DNA of 64,000 nt from contig MCGO01000083.1 in assembly GCA_002104985.1 (NCBI GenBank), positions 1 to 64,000 on the forward strand, written 5' to 3'. Origin of the DNA: Rhizoclosmatium globosum (lineage: Eukaryota; Chytridiomycota; Chytridiomycetes; Chytridiales; Chytriomycetaceae). The notes beneath the pieces were generated by a model that worked only from the letters and a program-made list of their open reading frames with translations, was not told the DNA's origin and did not search any database. The translations under genes and the position numbers were made by a program. Positions 31,733 through 43,211 of the stretch are shown here, piece by piece (within the stretch, counting starts at the first letter, position 1; each line of letters opens with the position of its first letter).

Positions 31733-32779
31733 TTACAAGGCAGCTGTAGCCTTCTTTTTATGCTCTTTCCAAACGTGTTGTTTCAGAGCTTCTTCCGACT
31801 TGTACATTTTACCACACTCAAGACAGGGCACCGTCTTGACATTCTCACGCCTTCGCTTCTTCTTTTCCGCTTTCGGCAAGTGCCTCAATTGATGACTGGA
31901 TAGACCGCACTTTTGTTTTGATGCATAACTACATTCGGGAAAATCGCACTTGAACGGCTTTTCACCAGTATGGCTTCGTTTATGAACTTTAAGACGATTA
32001 TTGGTGGTGAATGCCTTGTCACATTCGTTGCAGGCAAACGGTCGTTCGCCATTGTGGCTTAGCATGTGTGTCCTGAGATTTGAGACTTTTGAGAAGGCCC
32101 TTCCACATCCTGGATATTCACACTTCTTATCATACACGATGGTGAATTCTGATTCTGAAGTACTTGGGCTTGGTGACAGCAAATTAGGGGTGTATTGAAT
32201 GAGCACATCGGGAGCATGCACATCATTGTACATGTGCGTTAATGAATCCACCATTGTAGTAAAGGCAGCGCCGGAGGTGGTAGTTCTTGTGGCTTCAATC
32301 GGAACATTAAGTTGCAACGAAGGATCGATGAACGTTGTGGTATCGAGTGATTCCATTCTAAGATCGATGTTGTCGTTGAAGAACATATTGAATGGAGCCT
32401 CAGTGGCAAATGTGGGCATCAGGCCACTATAAGGTAATGAAAGTGCTGGGCAATCGTCGAGCACCATCAGCTGAGAGTTAAACGTAGAAAGCAAACTATT
32501 TTGGAACCAGTAGACGTCAGGAGAAGGCAGAGCAGTAGTGGCTGGACCGCCCGAGTTGAAGGTTGCCACATTCGGCAACAAATTCAAGTACATTGGGTTC
32601 ACGCCCTTAGAGATCATATTGTCTGGCAAGTGTAGTGTGGAGAGCAGAGAACTGGAGGATGTCGACGTCATGGTTGGTACCAAGTTCGAGGGTTGTTTTG
32701 CAACAGTACCTGAAGCATACTGGTGGACTTGAGTGCTCTTGGAACTCAGGCTACGCGTTGGACGCTCTGACGATGCCAT
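31733..32779 (-). CDS. C2H2 zinc-finger protein, array member 8 (KLANLK-like class)
   Basis: A single exon, 348 residues, ATG 32779. The N-terminal ~220 residues are Ser/Thr-rich with scattered hydrophobic patches (PALSLPYSGLMPTFATEAPF), possible activation segments. Fingers: [58 protein letters not shown], a basic linker (PKAEKKKRRRENVKT), CLECGKMYKSEEALKQHVW. The basic linker could serve as a nuclear localisation signal. In finger 1 KLANLK has become KVSNLR. All Cys and His ligands are intact. Closest to member 7 by the [20 protein letters not shown] finger. Confidence 0.82.
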   Translation of the reverse strand: MASSERPTRSLSSKSTQVHQYASGTVAKQPSNLVPTMTSTSSSSLLSTLHLPDNMISKGVNPMYLNLLPNVATFNSGGPATTALPSPDVYWFQNSLLSTFNSQLMVLDDCPALSLPYSGLMPTFATEAPFNMFFNDNIDLRMESLDTTTFIDPSLQLNVPIEATRTTTSGAAFTTMVDSLTHMYNDVHAPDVLIQYTPNLLSPSPSTSESEFTIVYDKKCEYPGCGRAFSKVSNLRTHMLSHNGERPFACNECDKAFTTNNRLKVHKRSHTGEKPFKCDFPECSYASKQKCGLSSHQLRHLPKAEKKKRRRENVKTVPCLECGKMYKSEEALKQHVWKEHKKKATAAL

Positions 32780-33977
32780 GTTGTTTCAGTTTGAAGTTTT
32801 CAGCGGACTTTCTTTTTCCGATTCTCTTATAAAGGGCGAGGCGCGGTGGAGAAGCCTTCGGGAAACACCGCTCTCGGTGCTAACCGAACAGGAGCCGAAG
32901 AAATGCGGAGGTAACACAGTATTGAAACAAGATAGTTTAGAGGCTGACTTAATACAAAATAAGATCTAGAAGAGTAACCGATACTTTCAAAGTATAAAGT
33001 GTGCGAATCGCTCCATTTTTGAGTGACTGATCTCTGTGAGGGAAAGCAAGGATCTCCTTCAAAGCCAAAAACTTGAACACAAAATCCAGATATCTTGGGA
33101 ATTGAGTTTGAAATAAGGCGAAATTATTCTACGCATAACTACTCAGCATAAATTGAAGTTTCAACGTTTTAAAAAAGAACAGGTTCGAGACATTTTACTG
33201 GGTGAAACAACTTCGATACGGTACAAATCAATTACAGAACCAAATGATGGCTTCATATGATTCACAGACTCGTTATTGGCCTGAATACTATACTTCAAAC
33301 AATATTGACCCTTTTGTCTTGGATCTTGTGTTTAGAATTTAATTGGCTGGGGCACCTGGGTTGAACTTAACTTATGTCACTTACGTTCAAGACAACGTCA
33401 ATGAAAACACAATTCCTGCGTAAACATATATACGGATCAAAATTTCGTAAGAGTTTCTTGCAAACTTATTGTTAAATATTAAACGTTGGTGTCTAAGGTA
33501 CACGTTTTTCCAACATGTGACTTTGTTGCTGCCGAAAAAGCTTCCCTTGCCACAAATTTCATCCTTTGATTCGCTTCTCCGATTACTGAAACTACTGACC
33601 ACTCGCATTTTCTGTTCATTTCCATGGGCACCATTTTTAAATTCTCTTCCTTGGAGACATACAACCGATTGAATCTGGTACTGTATTTCCTTATAACAAC
33701 TTCACTTGATGAAAAGTATGACACCAGATTTAATGCAAGATGTCAAACGGTCGGTTGCTCCGACCCTTTTGACCGACAAGCCCCGATCTCCTAGCCTTTT
33801 GCTGGCTGTAACTTGGTTAGTTGACCCACCCAAGAGATTCGCGGTCACTGCAGAGAGCCTATTTCTGCTTTGTTTTTTCCGTGGGAATGTGTCAAAACCA
33901 AAGACTTTAAGATTTGCCACCATGCACCAATTTTTTACGTTCGATAAGAATGTTATTAAGGTGGTATATTTATTAGT
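32780..33977. other. Long intergenic region between array members 8 and 9
   Basis: About 1.2 kb. It holds the promoter of member 8 and the 3' flank of member 9. Short open frames on both strands have no recognisable product. At 33749-33765 there is a small hairpin (GGTCGG, five-base loop, CCGACC) inside a locally GC-richer patch; a further GACCGAC follows at 33771. I cannot assign it to a known RNA. Confidence 0.4.
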
Positions 33978-34969
33978 CTAATTAGTTGATTTTTTGTGCT
34001 TCTTCCACACATGTTGCGATAAAGATTCTTGATTCTTGTACAGTCGTCCACACTCATCACACGGAACAGTCCGTTGATTCCGTTCCTTCAAAGCCTCCTT
34101 CTCCTTCGCCGTCAAATGTGTGATCATATGACTTGTCAACGCACATTTCTGTCGTGCTGCATATGAACATCCAGGTATTCCGCATGTATAGGGCTTTTCG
34201 TTTGTGTGAACGCGCTCGTGAACCACAAGACGGTTCTTTGTTGTAAATGTGGCTGAACAAGTTCTGCATTTGAAGTCCCGGATGCCTGTGTGCGTCGCAA
34301 AATGTGCGTTGAGGTTGGCGAGCTTGGTAAATACCCGTGTGCAGCCTGGGAAATGGCATTTCTTGTCAGTTGGAGCCGAAGTTCGTTTTGTGGGGCGGAT
34401 GTATAGTGTTGAATCGGAAGGAGTGGTCAATGCTACGGTCTCATTGAGGTTCTGTTTGGAGTCAGTTGCTGTTGCAGTTGATGAGTCGGAAATCATTGGG
34501 GGCCAGTCTTTCAGTATATATTAGAACAAGTTACAATCTGGGGATTGAACATACCTTTAGTGTCGGTAAATGATCCAGTCAGATCATTCAATTCTTGTTT
34601 TGGAGATGGGAGATCGGGAGTTTGAATGGTGTGGCAGTTCTGGCAACCAGATAACAGAACCGCTTCGTTTGAGTCTGACCATTCCGGAAACGACATTGAG
34701 AGAAGTTGGTTCGTATCGTGGAAAGGATAGACTGAAGCAGGGAATGGCGTAAAAGCAAAACTCATCCCATCCAGGAAGCTCCCAAGAAAAACTTCATGTG
34801 AGCGAGGATCTGAGTTTGCATGTGGAACAGCCTCGAACTGCCATTGCCGACTGAGAGGACTTGGAGAATGCGGATCAAAGAGCGTAGAAGTCGGAGAATA
34901 CAAATCCTGCGTAGCCATGCCTGAGTCGATGGAGCCAATAGCACTAATGCTACTATCGCAGTCTTCCAT
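33978..34969 (-). CDS. C2H2 zinc-finger protein, array member 9 (KLANLK class)
   Basis: I take ATG 34969 (MEDCDSSISAIGSIDSGMAT); the frame is open further upstream but without a better start. Exon 1 is acidic and Ser/Pro-rich with aromatic patches (LDGMSFAFTPFPASVYPFHD), then an intron of about 50 nt (GTATGTTC donor near 34555, acceptor near 34506) leads to exon 2. Fingers: CHFPGCTRVFTKLANLNAHF, CRTCSATFTTKNRLVVHE, CGIPGCSYAARQKCALTSHM, a linker LTAKEKEALKERNQRT, CDECGRLYKNQESLSQHVW. The KQKCGL signature appears as RQKCAL. Presumed DNA-binding regulator; it is the member nearest the glutamine synthetase gene, which lies upstream on the same strand. Confidence 0.82.
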
Positions 34970-35590
34970 TTTTGTTGCGGATTTCGATATTGCTTTGTGG
35001 TGAAAACCAAAGGGAAGATGAGTTGGCAAGTTTTTGAGCAGTTTTAGTGGCTGGAACGGAGGAATGAAGATCGGCAAAAATACTAATATCTATTGAAACA
35101 GGACCCAGAAGATCCAAAATCTGGCGGATAAAATTGGAGACAAGGGCACATAACCTCGTGAACGAAACTACTCGAATAATCATGTTTCCCAGCTTCGTCT
35201 CTTTACTTTGCCATTCTTCTTTGGCCGCAACCGGGAAGGAACTGTTGAACACAGGAATTTTAATTAACTATTTTCTAACACAGGTTTACTTTCGATTTGA
35301 TCAATGCATTGCATGCCTTCGTTCACGATGACGGTGTCGGCGGCAATTTAAGTTCTAATCTGAAAAGTACGACATCAACAGCCACAGTTTCATGGTTTCC
35401 CTTGAGTTGACATTTGGATGGAACTACTCCAATTGTGTCCGACCGAACGAGAGTCATCTGTATTCAGAATAAGGCCAAAATACTCATCCCAAAATAGAGT
35501 TAAACTTGTAATGTAGTTTATTCAAATGAAAATTATAAAGAAACTTGATAAGGAAATCATAGGTACACTATCTTCAACACTCTACAAAAT
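34970..35590. other. Intergenic region between array member 9 and glutamine synthetase
   Basis: About 620 bases with the promoter of member 9 and the 3' flank of the glutamine synthetase gene. No exon or RNA gene is visible. Confidence 0.4.
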
Positions 35591-38198
35591 TTAGAACAAG
35601 AGTTCAGTGTACTTTGGCAAAGGCCAGTACTTGTCACCAACGTGGGCCTCAATTGCATCAGAGTAGCTTCTAACCTCCTCCAAAGCAACAGTCAACTCAG
35701 TACCAGCAGCAACACCCTGCTCGTCACCGTGCATACCATCAATCTTCTCAACAAGAGCATCCAACTTATCGGTAGCATCTTGCAAAGAGATGCAGTCAGC
35801 AGTCAACTTCTTCAGAATCTTGATTTCTGGAACAGCCTCAACTCCACAAACAGCTTGAGAGTTAATCGACTCCGCAAGCTCCTTACGGTAAGTGAACGCG
35901 GCTGGCAACACGCGCTTCTTGATCAAACCAGCAAGAGTAGATCCCTCAATAATCAAGTCCTTGGCATACTTCTCCAACTGAATGTGGTATCGGGAGTGGA
36001 CCTCAGACGACGACAAGATTCCTTGTCCAATCAAAAGCTCCAAACTCGATGGAGAAATGAGCTGCTTAAAGGCTTCTGGGCACGATCGGATGTTTGGCAA
36101 ACCACGTGCTTCGGCTTCTTGGACCCATTCGTCAGAGTATCCGTTTCCTTCGAAGCGGATCTTCTTGGACGCGGTAACGAACTGGCGGATGACGGCGAGC
36201 ATGTCTTCCTCGGATGGGACATCCTTGTCGCCCTTGATCTGTTCGAGAGCCTCAGTGACGGACTCAAGAGACTTGGAGACGGCAGCGTTGAGGAGAACGA
36301 CTGGGAAGGATGGAGATTGCTTGGATCCGACGGCACGGTACTCAAACTTGTTTCCGGTAAAGGCGAAAGGAGAAGTACGGTTACGGTCAGTGAGGTCACG
36401 CGCGATGGGTGGCATGGTGGAGATGTTGAGGTCCAAAGTTGTGCCTTGGGCCTTTGGCTTGGTGGAGTCAAGCACAACAGAGGAATCAGCACGGGCGTGG
36501 AAGTCGCGGGATGGACGTTGCTCTTCGATGGCATCAAGAATTTCTGAGAGGTGTTCACCGAGGAAAGCAGAGACAATAGCTGGTGGGGCCTCGTTGGCTC
36601 CGAGACGGTGCTCGTTGGAGGAAGAAGCAATGGAGGAACGAAGGAGACCGCCGTGCTTGTAGACAGCATCAAGAATAGCAACGAGGAAAAGGAGGAATCG
36701 GTAGTTGGTCTCTGGAGTAGCAGTTGGGTCGAGCAAGTTGTCTCCACCGTCAGTCTGCATGGACCAGTTGGCGTGCTTTCCAGATCCGTTGACTCCCTTG
36801 AATGGCTTCTCATGGAAGAGAACCTTGAGCTTGTGACGGTGAGCAACCTGGTGAAGAACTTCCATGGTAACCAAGTTGTGGTCAACAGCAATGGAAGCCT
36901 CCTCGAAGATTGGAGCAACTTCGAACTGGTTTGGAGCGACTTCGTTGTGACGCGTTTTCACTGGAACACCGATACGAGCAAGTTCGTATTCAGCCTCAGC
37001 AATACAAGCCAAGACACGGGATGGAATAGCACCAAAGTAGTGGTCCTCAAGCTGTTGGTGCTTTGGTGGTGGAACTCCAATCAAGGTACGTCCAGTAATC
37101 TTCAAGTCAGGACGCAAGTTGTAGATTCCACGATCAATCAAGAAGAATTCCTGCTCGCATCCCAAGGTAGTGGTGACACGCTTGGTCTCATAGTCTCCAA
37201 GAGTTTGAAGAAGTTTGACAGCAGCAGAAGACAAGACTTCGCTGGAACGGAGGAGAACAGTCTTCTCATCAAGAGCTTCACCGTTGTACGAGATGAACAC
37301 GGATGGGATGTAGAGAACAGCGGTTCCGTGAGGGCCACGACGGACAAACATTGGAGAGATAGGGTCCCAAATAGTATATCCACGAGCCTCGAAGGTGGAT
37401 CTCACACCTCCGTTAGGGAAAGAGGAAGCATCTGGCTCGGATTGAAGCAGTTGACCTCCAGAGAAAGCATCGATGGCGTAGATCTGGTGTTCACAATGTT
37501 AGAATTTGATTGACGTCATAAATGAAGGCGGCAGGGGACCATACCTCTTCCTGTCCATTGATGATTTGGGATTTCAGAGTGAGGAAAGAGTCGTGCTTTT
37601 CAGCAGTAGTTCCAGTTTGTGGTTGGAACCAGTGAGTAAAGTGGGTAGCTCCCTTATCTTGTGCCCAAATGCGAACAGCATGAGCAACAGCATCAGCAAC
37701 ACCGCGGTCAAGTTGTTGGTGTCCCTAAAGGATTGGCATGTCAGTTAAGTTGCAGGCTTATCAGTTGATGTAAGAAGAGATAAGATTTTCAGGCCACGTC
37801 CAACGGCCCCAACCAAATATTAATGGATCGTTTCAATGCTGATAAGTCAATGGTGCCTATGCTTTGGAGTTGTCCAGTTGCGCGTAGGTGACGAACCCCA
37901 CGTGTCCAGGAATCACAGATAACCAACTGATACACGTGATATTTGAAAGAGCTTGTTGGAAGAAACCAACACCGCATGGAGGGATTGCAGGAAATGTAAA
38001 ACACACCTGAACTTGTTTGCAGAAACGGGCATAGACAGGTTTTGGGAGGGCAGTCTTCATGGCCTTACGGTCGAACACATCCATTCCAAAGATTTCAGAT
38101 GGGTACATTGGTCGGTCACCAACGGTTGGCCATTGAACGTTACGAGCTGGGCGTTCAACGTTCTCTTGGAGGGCAGAAACTCGGGCAGTGCTCGACAT
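35591..38198 (-). CDS. Glutamine synthetase, type III (GSIII)
   Basis: Start ATG 38198 ([20 protein letters not shown]). Three exons: 38198 to about 38006; about 37725-37545 ([40 protein letters not shown]); and about 37483-35591. The GSIII marks are all there: [122 protein letters not shown]. Length about 725 residues, as usual for GSIII and twice that of the GSII enzymes of most fungi. It makes glutamine from glutamate, ammonia and ATP. An ammonium transporter lies 5 kb away. Two GATA-type sites (38258-38263, 38285-38290) sit just upstream of the start, hinting at nitrogen control. Confidence 0.95.
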
Positions 38199-39321
38199 TG
38201 TAGGTGGATGAGGGAAGCTTTTCGTGAGGAGTTTTAGCGAGGGCAACAAGCTGCTTTTTATCTATCCGATCTACCCGAAACCCTCTATCTCGATCATATC
38301 TGAAGCTTTTGCGCATGGGATCACTTCCCTTAATGAACCTTCTTTGTAAATTGATATCTTTTGACGAAGAAGTTCTGGTTTAAACATTTCCTTTATGAAT
38401 CATTTGTCGGCTTAAGCGGCAAAAATAGCTCGAATTTATTGCGCCAGTGGATCTTACCTTGACCGCACTCTCGAGTTCAGCACTCTCAGAGTCCAAATAA
38501 GTGAACTCTTTCGAATACCAGGCTGTGGCCGTATCGCCCGAATGAGTGTAGGGGAACTAATATGTTATCACTTCTGATTTCATGATATTTAACGCCAACG
38601 CAACGAGTTTGCAGATCTTGTGGGAGGAATTGAATGTGCTTGAATAGAGTCATACCCGAATCCTCTATACTGCGTCCAGAGTACGACCTTTAGTACTGAG
38701 TCCAGTGTGGTGCAGAATGTGATTTGCATTGGGCGCAGGGGGAACAGCCTTGTTGGTGTTTGTGTGTTGTTATGGATGAGTTCTGAATTCAATTATATCA
38801 AGGATGATTGAAATGATATAATTTCTATGCATTAATTTAAATACGTTGCAATCAAATGTACTATAATATTAATTGGCGAAGGGCGAGTCTTCTCTTGGCG
38901 GCAGCCACTCCCAACTAAATAACGAACCTTGAAATGGGAAACTCGGAAAAAAAGGTACGAAACTAACTGGGCCGTGTTTCATGACTTTGATTGATGAGAA
39001 TTCAGTTTTGATTGAATGAAGTTAATGAATTTGTCATGGCTCCGATGGACGGGATTCGCAGATGAGTTATCACTGATGGGCAGTATACATGATGGGCCAG
39101 AAAATCCGCCGCCTTCTCGTCCTTTGTCAAAGAGCCACGCCTCGATTTCACATTTCTGAAACCCCGATTTGGAACATCACCCAACCGACAAAAACAACAT
39201 TGAAACGAGAGGTCGAACCCTTCCGGCCTCTTTCGATAAGTTCAACTACACCAGCACTTTGGGGACACAGCCAGTGCCACTACCAACCACCAACCACCAA
39301 CCACCTAAACCAGACCCGCGA
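38199..39321. promoter_or_regulatory. Divergent promoter region, glutamine synthetase III and C2H2 gene
   Basis: About 1.1 kb between two divergently read genes. Near the glutamine synthetase start it carries YTATCD (reverse HGATAR) sites at 38258-38263 and 38285-38290, the core bound by fungal GATA nitrogen regulators. That core is short and expected by chance about once in 340 bases, so this is weak support. Upstream of the C2H2 gene a frame is open from about 39169 but lacks an ATG before 39322. No RNA gene is visible. Confidence 0.35.
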
Positions 39322-41728
39322 ATGAGTCACCCACTTCTGACGCCGGTGCAGCCGAGCACCACCCTTTCAACGTACGACTTGGACCTGGACCTGTCGATGC
39401 CGCCATCGCAGCCACCAACGTCAACATCAGCATCAACAACATCATCCTCGCTGCTTCTTGTCCCGCACAGCCACCTTCCTGGCCTCAACCAGCTCAACCA
39501 CCACAGCCACAACACCTTCAACAACCACTTCCAAAACCAGAACCAGAACCAGAACAACGTACAAGTACCACAGATCCGCGTGGACCAGCCAGCAGACTTG
39601 GACGACTTTCTGTCCGCACAACAACCTCCTCAAATCCAAATACAACAACAACAGCATCAGCATCAGCATCAATCAGATCCTTTCAGAATATCCGCTTTCC
39701 CTAAAACTCCGCACGTTGGCGTAAACAACACCAACAACAACAACAACAACTTGGCAGCCGCGGCAGTCCAGCTAAGCATACAGCAGCAACAGGCGACGCT
39801 TCAAAGAAAACTGCAAATGTCAATGCTGCCGAATGCATCTGATTTACTGCTGAACTCTCCAATGGTGGCGGAAAGCTCTGCTGACCTGTACAACCTCAAC
39901 TACATGCACTCTCCCATGCCTCCACAATCCTCTGCCTCAACGAATGCGTCCCTTGCTTCCATCATGAACACTCCCTTCATGAACTACAGCAGCGCGAATC
40001 AGAACGACCATTTCTCAGCAGTATCACCTCTCATGGACCTTGCAACCAATCCACGTCTCTACAACAACCAAAACAACTTGGTCAATGCGCATTCTCTGAA
40101 TGTCAACTGGAATTCAATGAACTCGTCTACGTCGTCTTCTATGCCTTCAGTTGGTTCCTTGGATTCCCTGAATTCAGTGAACGTAATGAATAATGTGTTG
40201 CAGAATCAGCAACAACAACATCAGAATGACTTGCAAATGCAACAACTCCAAATGCATCAGTTTCAACAACAGATGCAGATGCAACAACAGCAACACCAGC
40301 AACAACAGTCGCATGGAATGCATAGACAAGGAAGTCAGTCTCCCGGTGGAACTATTCCGTGTCCTTTCACTTCTACTTGTGTAATGTTGTTTGGGAGTGC
40401 AAAACAGTTGAGGGATCATGTTAGGCAAATGCATCAGACAGATTTGGTTCATTCTTGTCAGGATTGTGGAAGAGGTGAGTGTTTGGGTCTGCTAGAGAGC
40501 GAGTAAGCGAGCGATATTATCGCTCGCTTAAAGCGGAGCATTTGAAATCAAACGAGAGCCTCTCTCGCCGAAGCAAGGCGAAGTTTTGAACTGTGAGCGA
40601 AGCGAACAATCGTTTATGGAAGACAAGAAAAGGCGGAAGTTATCTGCAAAGCTTATAGCCCAATACTTACCGAATAACACATAGGATTCTTGGACATGGC
40701 ATCGTTGGAGTCTCACCACTGTCGCGGAGGAAGCAGTCAACCATCATTGTTTGCGGGAACAAACACATTGAATCCAATGAGCGCTGCGGGTGCCAACTAT
40801 CTGAACGGAAGGAGGAGGAGTACGAGTGCGGGACTTGGAAACACTTATCACACTGGAGCCCTGATTCCAGGAAACTTGAGTGTTGCTAGCAGTGTGAATG
40901 GTGGCGGCAGTGTTTCAGGAGGAAGTGTGAACGGGGACGATGATGACGAAGGCGGCGTCTCTGGACAAGGTAAAACTAAAATCCATCCTCAACCTCACCG
41001 CATCACTAAACCCTCCATCCCCAGACACCACCAAAAAGCCCCGCACACCCACAAACGGCCAACCAATCGTCTGCGAATACGAAGGCTGCGGAAAACAATT
41101 CACCCTCCAAAAATCCTACATTGTCCACCTCCGCACCCACACCGGCGAACGCCCACACGTCTGCACATACCCAAACTGCAACAAAGCCTTCGCCCAACCC
41201 TCCGGCCTCCGCTCCCACATCTTCACACACACCGGCGAACGCCCCTACAAATGCACACTCTGCCCCAAAACCTACACAACCTCGTCCCGCCTCAAAATCC
41301 ACTTCCGCGCACACACAAACGAGGAACCGTACGTCTGTGAATACGCCGGGTGCACGCGCAGGTTCAAGCAGAAATCGAACCTCGATCAACATGTTGTTAC
41401 GCATTTGGATCCGGCGGTACGGGAGCGGTTGCAGAGGGGGAATCGGAAGGAGGTTGGGTGTGGTGAGTGTGGACGCATGTACAAGAACTTTGCGAGTTTG
41501 GATCAGCATTGTTGGAGGGAGCATGGACGTGGGGCGAGGGATGTTTGTGCACAGTATGGGGTGCAGATTCCTGTTGGTGCGAATTTAGGGGCTGCTGGGG
41601 TTATTACTGCTGGTGAAGCTGGGGGAGTTGATGGCGGAGCAGATGGTGGTGCTTCTGGTGAAGTACAGGAAGGCGGTAGTGGAGATTTTGGTGAGGAGTT
41701 GGGAGAATCGATGGGGGAGGAAGCTTGA
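39322..41728 (+). CDS. Large C2H2 zinc-finger protein with polyglutamine and polyasparagine tracts
   Basis: Start ATG 39322 (MSHPLLTPVQPSTTLSTYDL). Exon 1 encodes ~370 residues rich in Gln, Asn, Ser and His with several poly-Q and poly-N runs, then a first finger CPFTSTCVMLFGSAKQLRDH. A 210-nt intron (40475-40684) splits the next finger, CQDCGRGFLDMASLESHHC. After a second intron (40970-41024) comes a typical set: CEYEGCGKQFTLQKSYIVHL, CTYPNCNKAFAQPSGLRSHI, CTLCPKTYTTSSRLKIHF, CEYAGCTRRFKQKSNLDQHV, CGECGRMYKNFASLDQHCW. The last three follow the plan of the nine-gene array (TT..RLK, KQK, YK..SLDQH.W), so it is a distant relative, perhaps nearer to the founder. Tail acidic and Gly-rich. Presumed transcription factor. 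Confidence 0.83.
40475..40684 (+). repeat. Long intron carrying a palindrome and a dispersed repeat
   Basis: This 210-nt intron is about four times longer than most introns here. It contains a 12-base perfect inverted repeat with a 3-base loop at 40504-40530 (TAAGCGAGCGAT, then its complement) and the word CTGTGAGCGAAGCGAAC at 40591-40607. The same 17-base word, in the same orientation relative to transcription, is in the long intron of the WDR43 gene (54259-54275), and ATTATCGCTCGCT also recurs there (54417-54429). This suggests that both introns hold copies of one repeat family. Confidence 0.65.
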
Positions 41729-41868
41729 GTGTGTCTGCAGTTGTAGCCTATATTATTGTTCGGTATGACACTCTGTTTGCAAGTTCGTTATTTCCTAGTT
41801 TGGCATTTAGTTATTATGTATTCGACGTTTATTCGCTGTCCTTATTTTTGTTTAATGTAAACAAGTTA

Positions 41869-43057
41869 TTATGCGTCGGTATTTACAACACTTTCTTTTG
41901 CGTCCTTCCCTTTTACAGAAGACGACGAAGTCGCCAGTTTCAATCCCTTTTGCGTCCTTTCCAGCAATTCGCGCTGTTTCTTTTCCTTCTCCTCCACCTT
42001 CTTCTTATGTTCGTTGTTTCGATTATTCCAACCACCGCCCTTCTTTCCTTCCACAACATTAAGCGTCTTGAGATTTGTTTGCATATACGCAGGAGCTTTT
42101 GTAACTGTACCGTTACCATCCATTGATTCGTCACCATCCCCATCCTTCTGATTCCCCCCTTTCTTCGCTTCTTTTGGAAGCCAAGGCAGATTAACTGGCT
42201 GAATGAAACCACGCACATGTTCAAAAAGAGAATCAAACAGTGGAGAATCTTGTTTGATTCCAAGTGCAATAACAGATTTAACGCCAAGAGCCTGTGCGAT
42301 ACGAGATTCGGCACCAATATGAAGAGGTACTAACAGTACTGGAATAGAATGGAGATGACAGAGTGTAGGTAAATGCGCGTAGAGGTGTGGAACAGGTACA
42401 TCTGATTTGCACACGAATATGGCACGGATTTTTGTAGTTGGGTTCTGCAACTCCTTCGTAAGTGAGTTGATTCCAATGACGAGAGAGTCCTTTGTTTCCC
42501 GTGCAAGAGGATGTTCCTTAACACCTTCCTCTTCATCCTCTTCATCAAGATCCAACCGCCTCTTCTTTGACGCAACTGACGATTCCAACCTCTTCCTTTT
42601 CAATTCGACACGCTTCAAGTCAGCGTCAAGACGTAGTTTCGCGTCGATTGAGAGCAATGACTTGTCAACGTTTTTGAGGGATTCGAGTTCAGATTTTGCT
42701 GCAGCGATTTCAGATTCTTGCGTCTTTTGGATTCGGAGATCACGGGCGACTTCGTTTGCGGCTGTTCGTTTTGCGGCTGCAGCTCGTTTTGCGACAGAGA
42801 TTGGCGCGAGAAGTCTGTGGTTGATTACAGAGAGTGTTTATATTGGTGTGGGATAAGAGAGAAGGATGGATTAACTGTTCGAGGTGAGAGAGAGTCGTTT
42901 CGGCTTCGGTTTGGCTGATGGATGCCCAGCGATAGACAAATGGCGATGAGAGGATCGTCTTCTGCTTCGTGCGTGTTGCAGAGTCCATTTCTTTCTTAAG
43001 ACCTTTGCCGGCTGTGATCTTGCCTTCGTGGCGTTGGTTTCCTGGCTTTGGTGGCAT
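41869..43057 (-). CDS. RNase P/MRP subunit, Rpp38/Pop3-like (L7Ae family)
   Basis: Start ATG 43057 (MPPKPGNQRHEGKITAGKGL). One intron at about 42880-42815 splits a short first exon from the main one. A basic, coiled N-terminal region (KRAAAAKRTAANEVARDLRI) is followed by an L7Ae/L30e/S12e fold: VIGINSLTKELQ, IRAIFVCKSDVPVPHLYAHL, LCHLHSIPVLLVPL, ESRIAQALGVKSVIALGIK. The GIN..T..L, VCKSD.P and LG.KSV.ALG patches fit human Rpp38 and yeast Pop3, which bind the kink-turn of RNase P and MRP RNA and help process pre-tRNA and pre-rRNA. The tail is basic and Lys-rich. Nhp2-like or another L7Ae protein is a weaker option because of the long flanking regions. Confidence 0.65.
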
Positions 43058-43211
43058 TGGTTTGTTGAAACAAAGAAAAAAGAGTCGAAGAAATAAATAA
43101 GTACTTTCTAAGTAACTTGCTTTGGCAAGATATATTTCATGAGATAACTGAACAATGATACAATAGCATTAAGGGAGCAATATAGAAGAGAAGACGTTAA
43201 GTTCAAAGAAA

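Noticed and set aside
33706..33981. A 91-residue plus-strand frame in the gap before array member 8
   Set aside because: No start context, no domain, no relatives recognisable; mixed composition suggests noncoding DNA.
36031..36918. A 295-residue Ser/Leu-rich frame on the minus strand
   Set aside because: It overlaps the glutamine synthetase gene in another frame on the same strand; composition is that of a shifted reading frame.
35642..37513. Long open frames (about 300 and 320 residues) on the plus strand
   Set aside because: They lie antisense to the glutamine synthetase exon, have no recognisable domain, and arise from the biased codon use of that highly expressed gene.
39169..39321. 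An extra 51 residues before the ATG of the large C2H2 protein
   Set aside because: The open frame there has no ATG; it would need a non-standard start.
41869..43057. Reading the L7Ae-type protein as ribosomal protein L7Ae/L8
   Set aside because: Long basic coiled flanks and the VCKSD/LG.KSV.ALG patches fit Rpp38/Pop3 better than the compact ribosomal protein.
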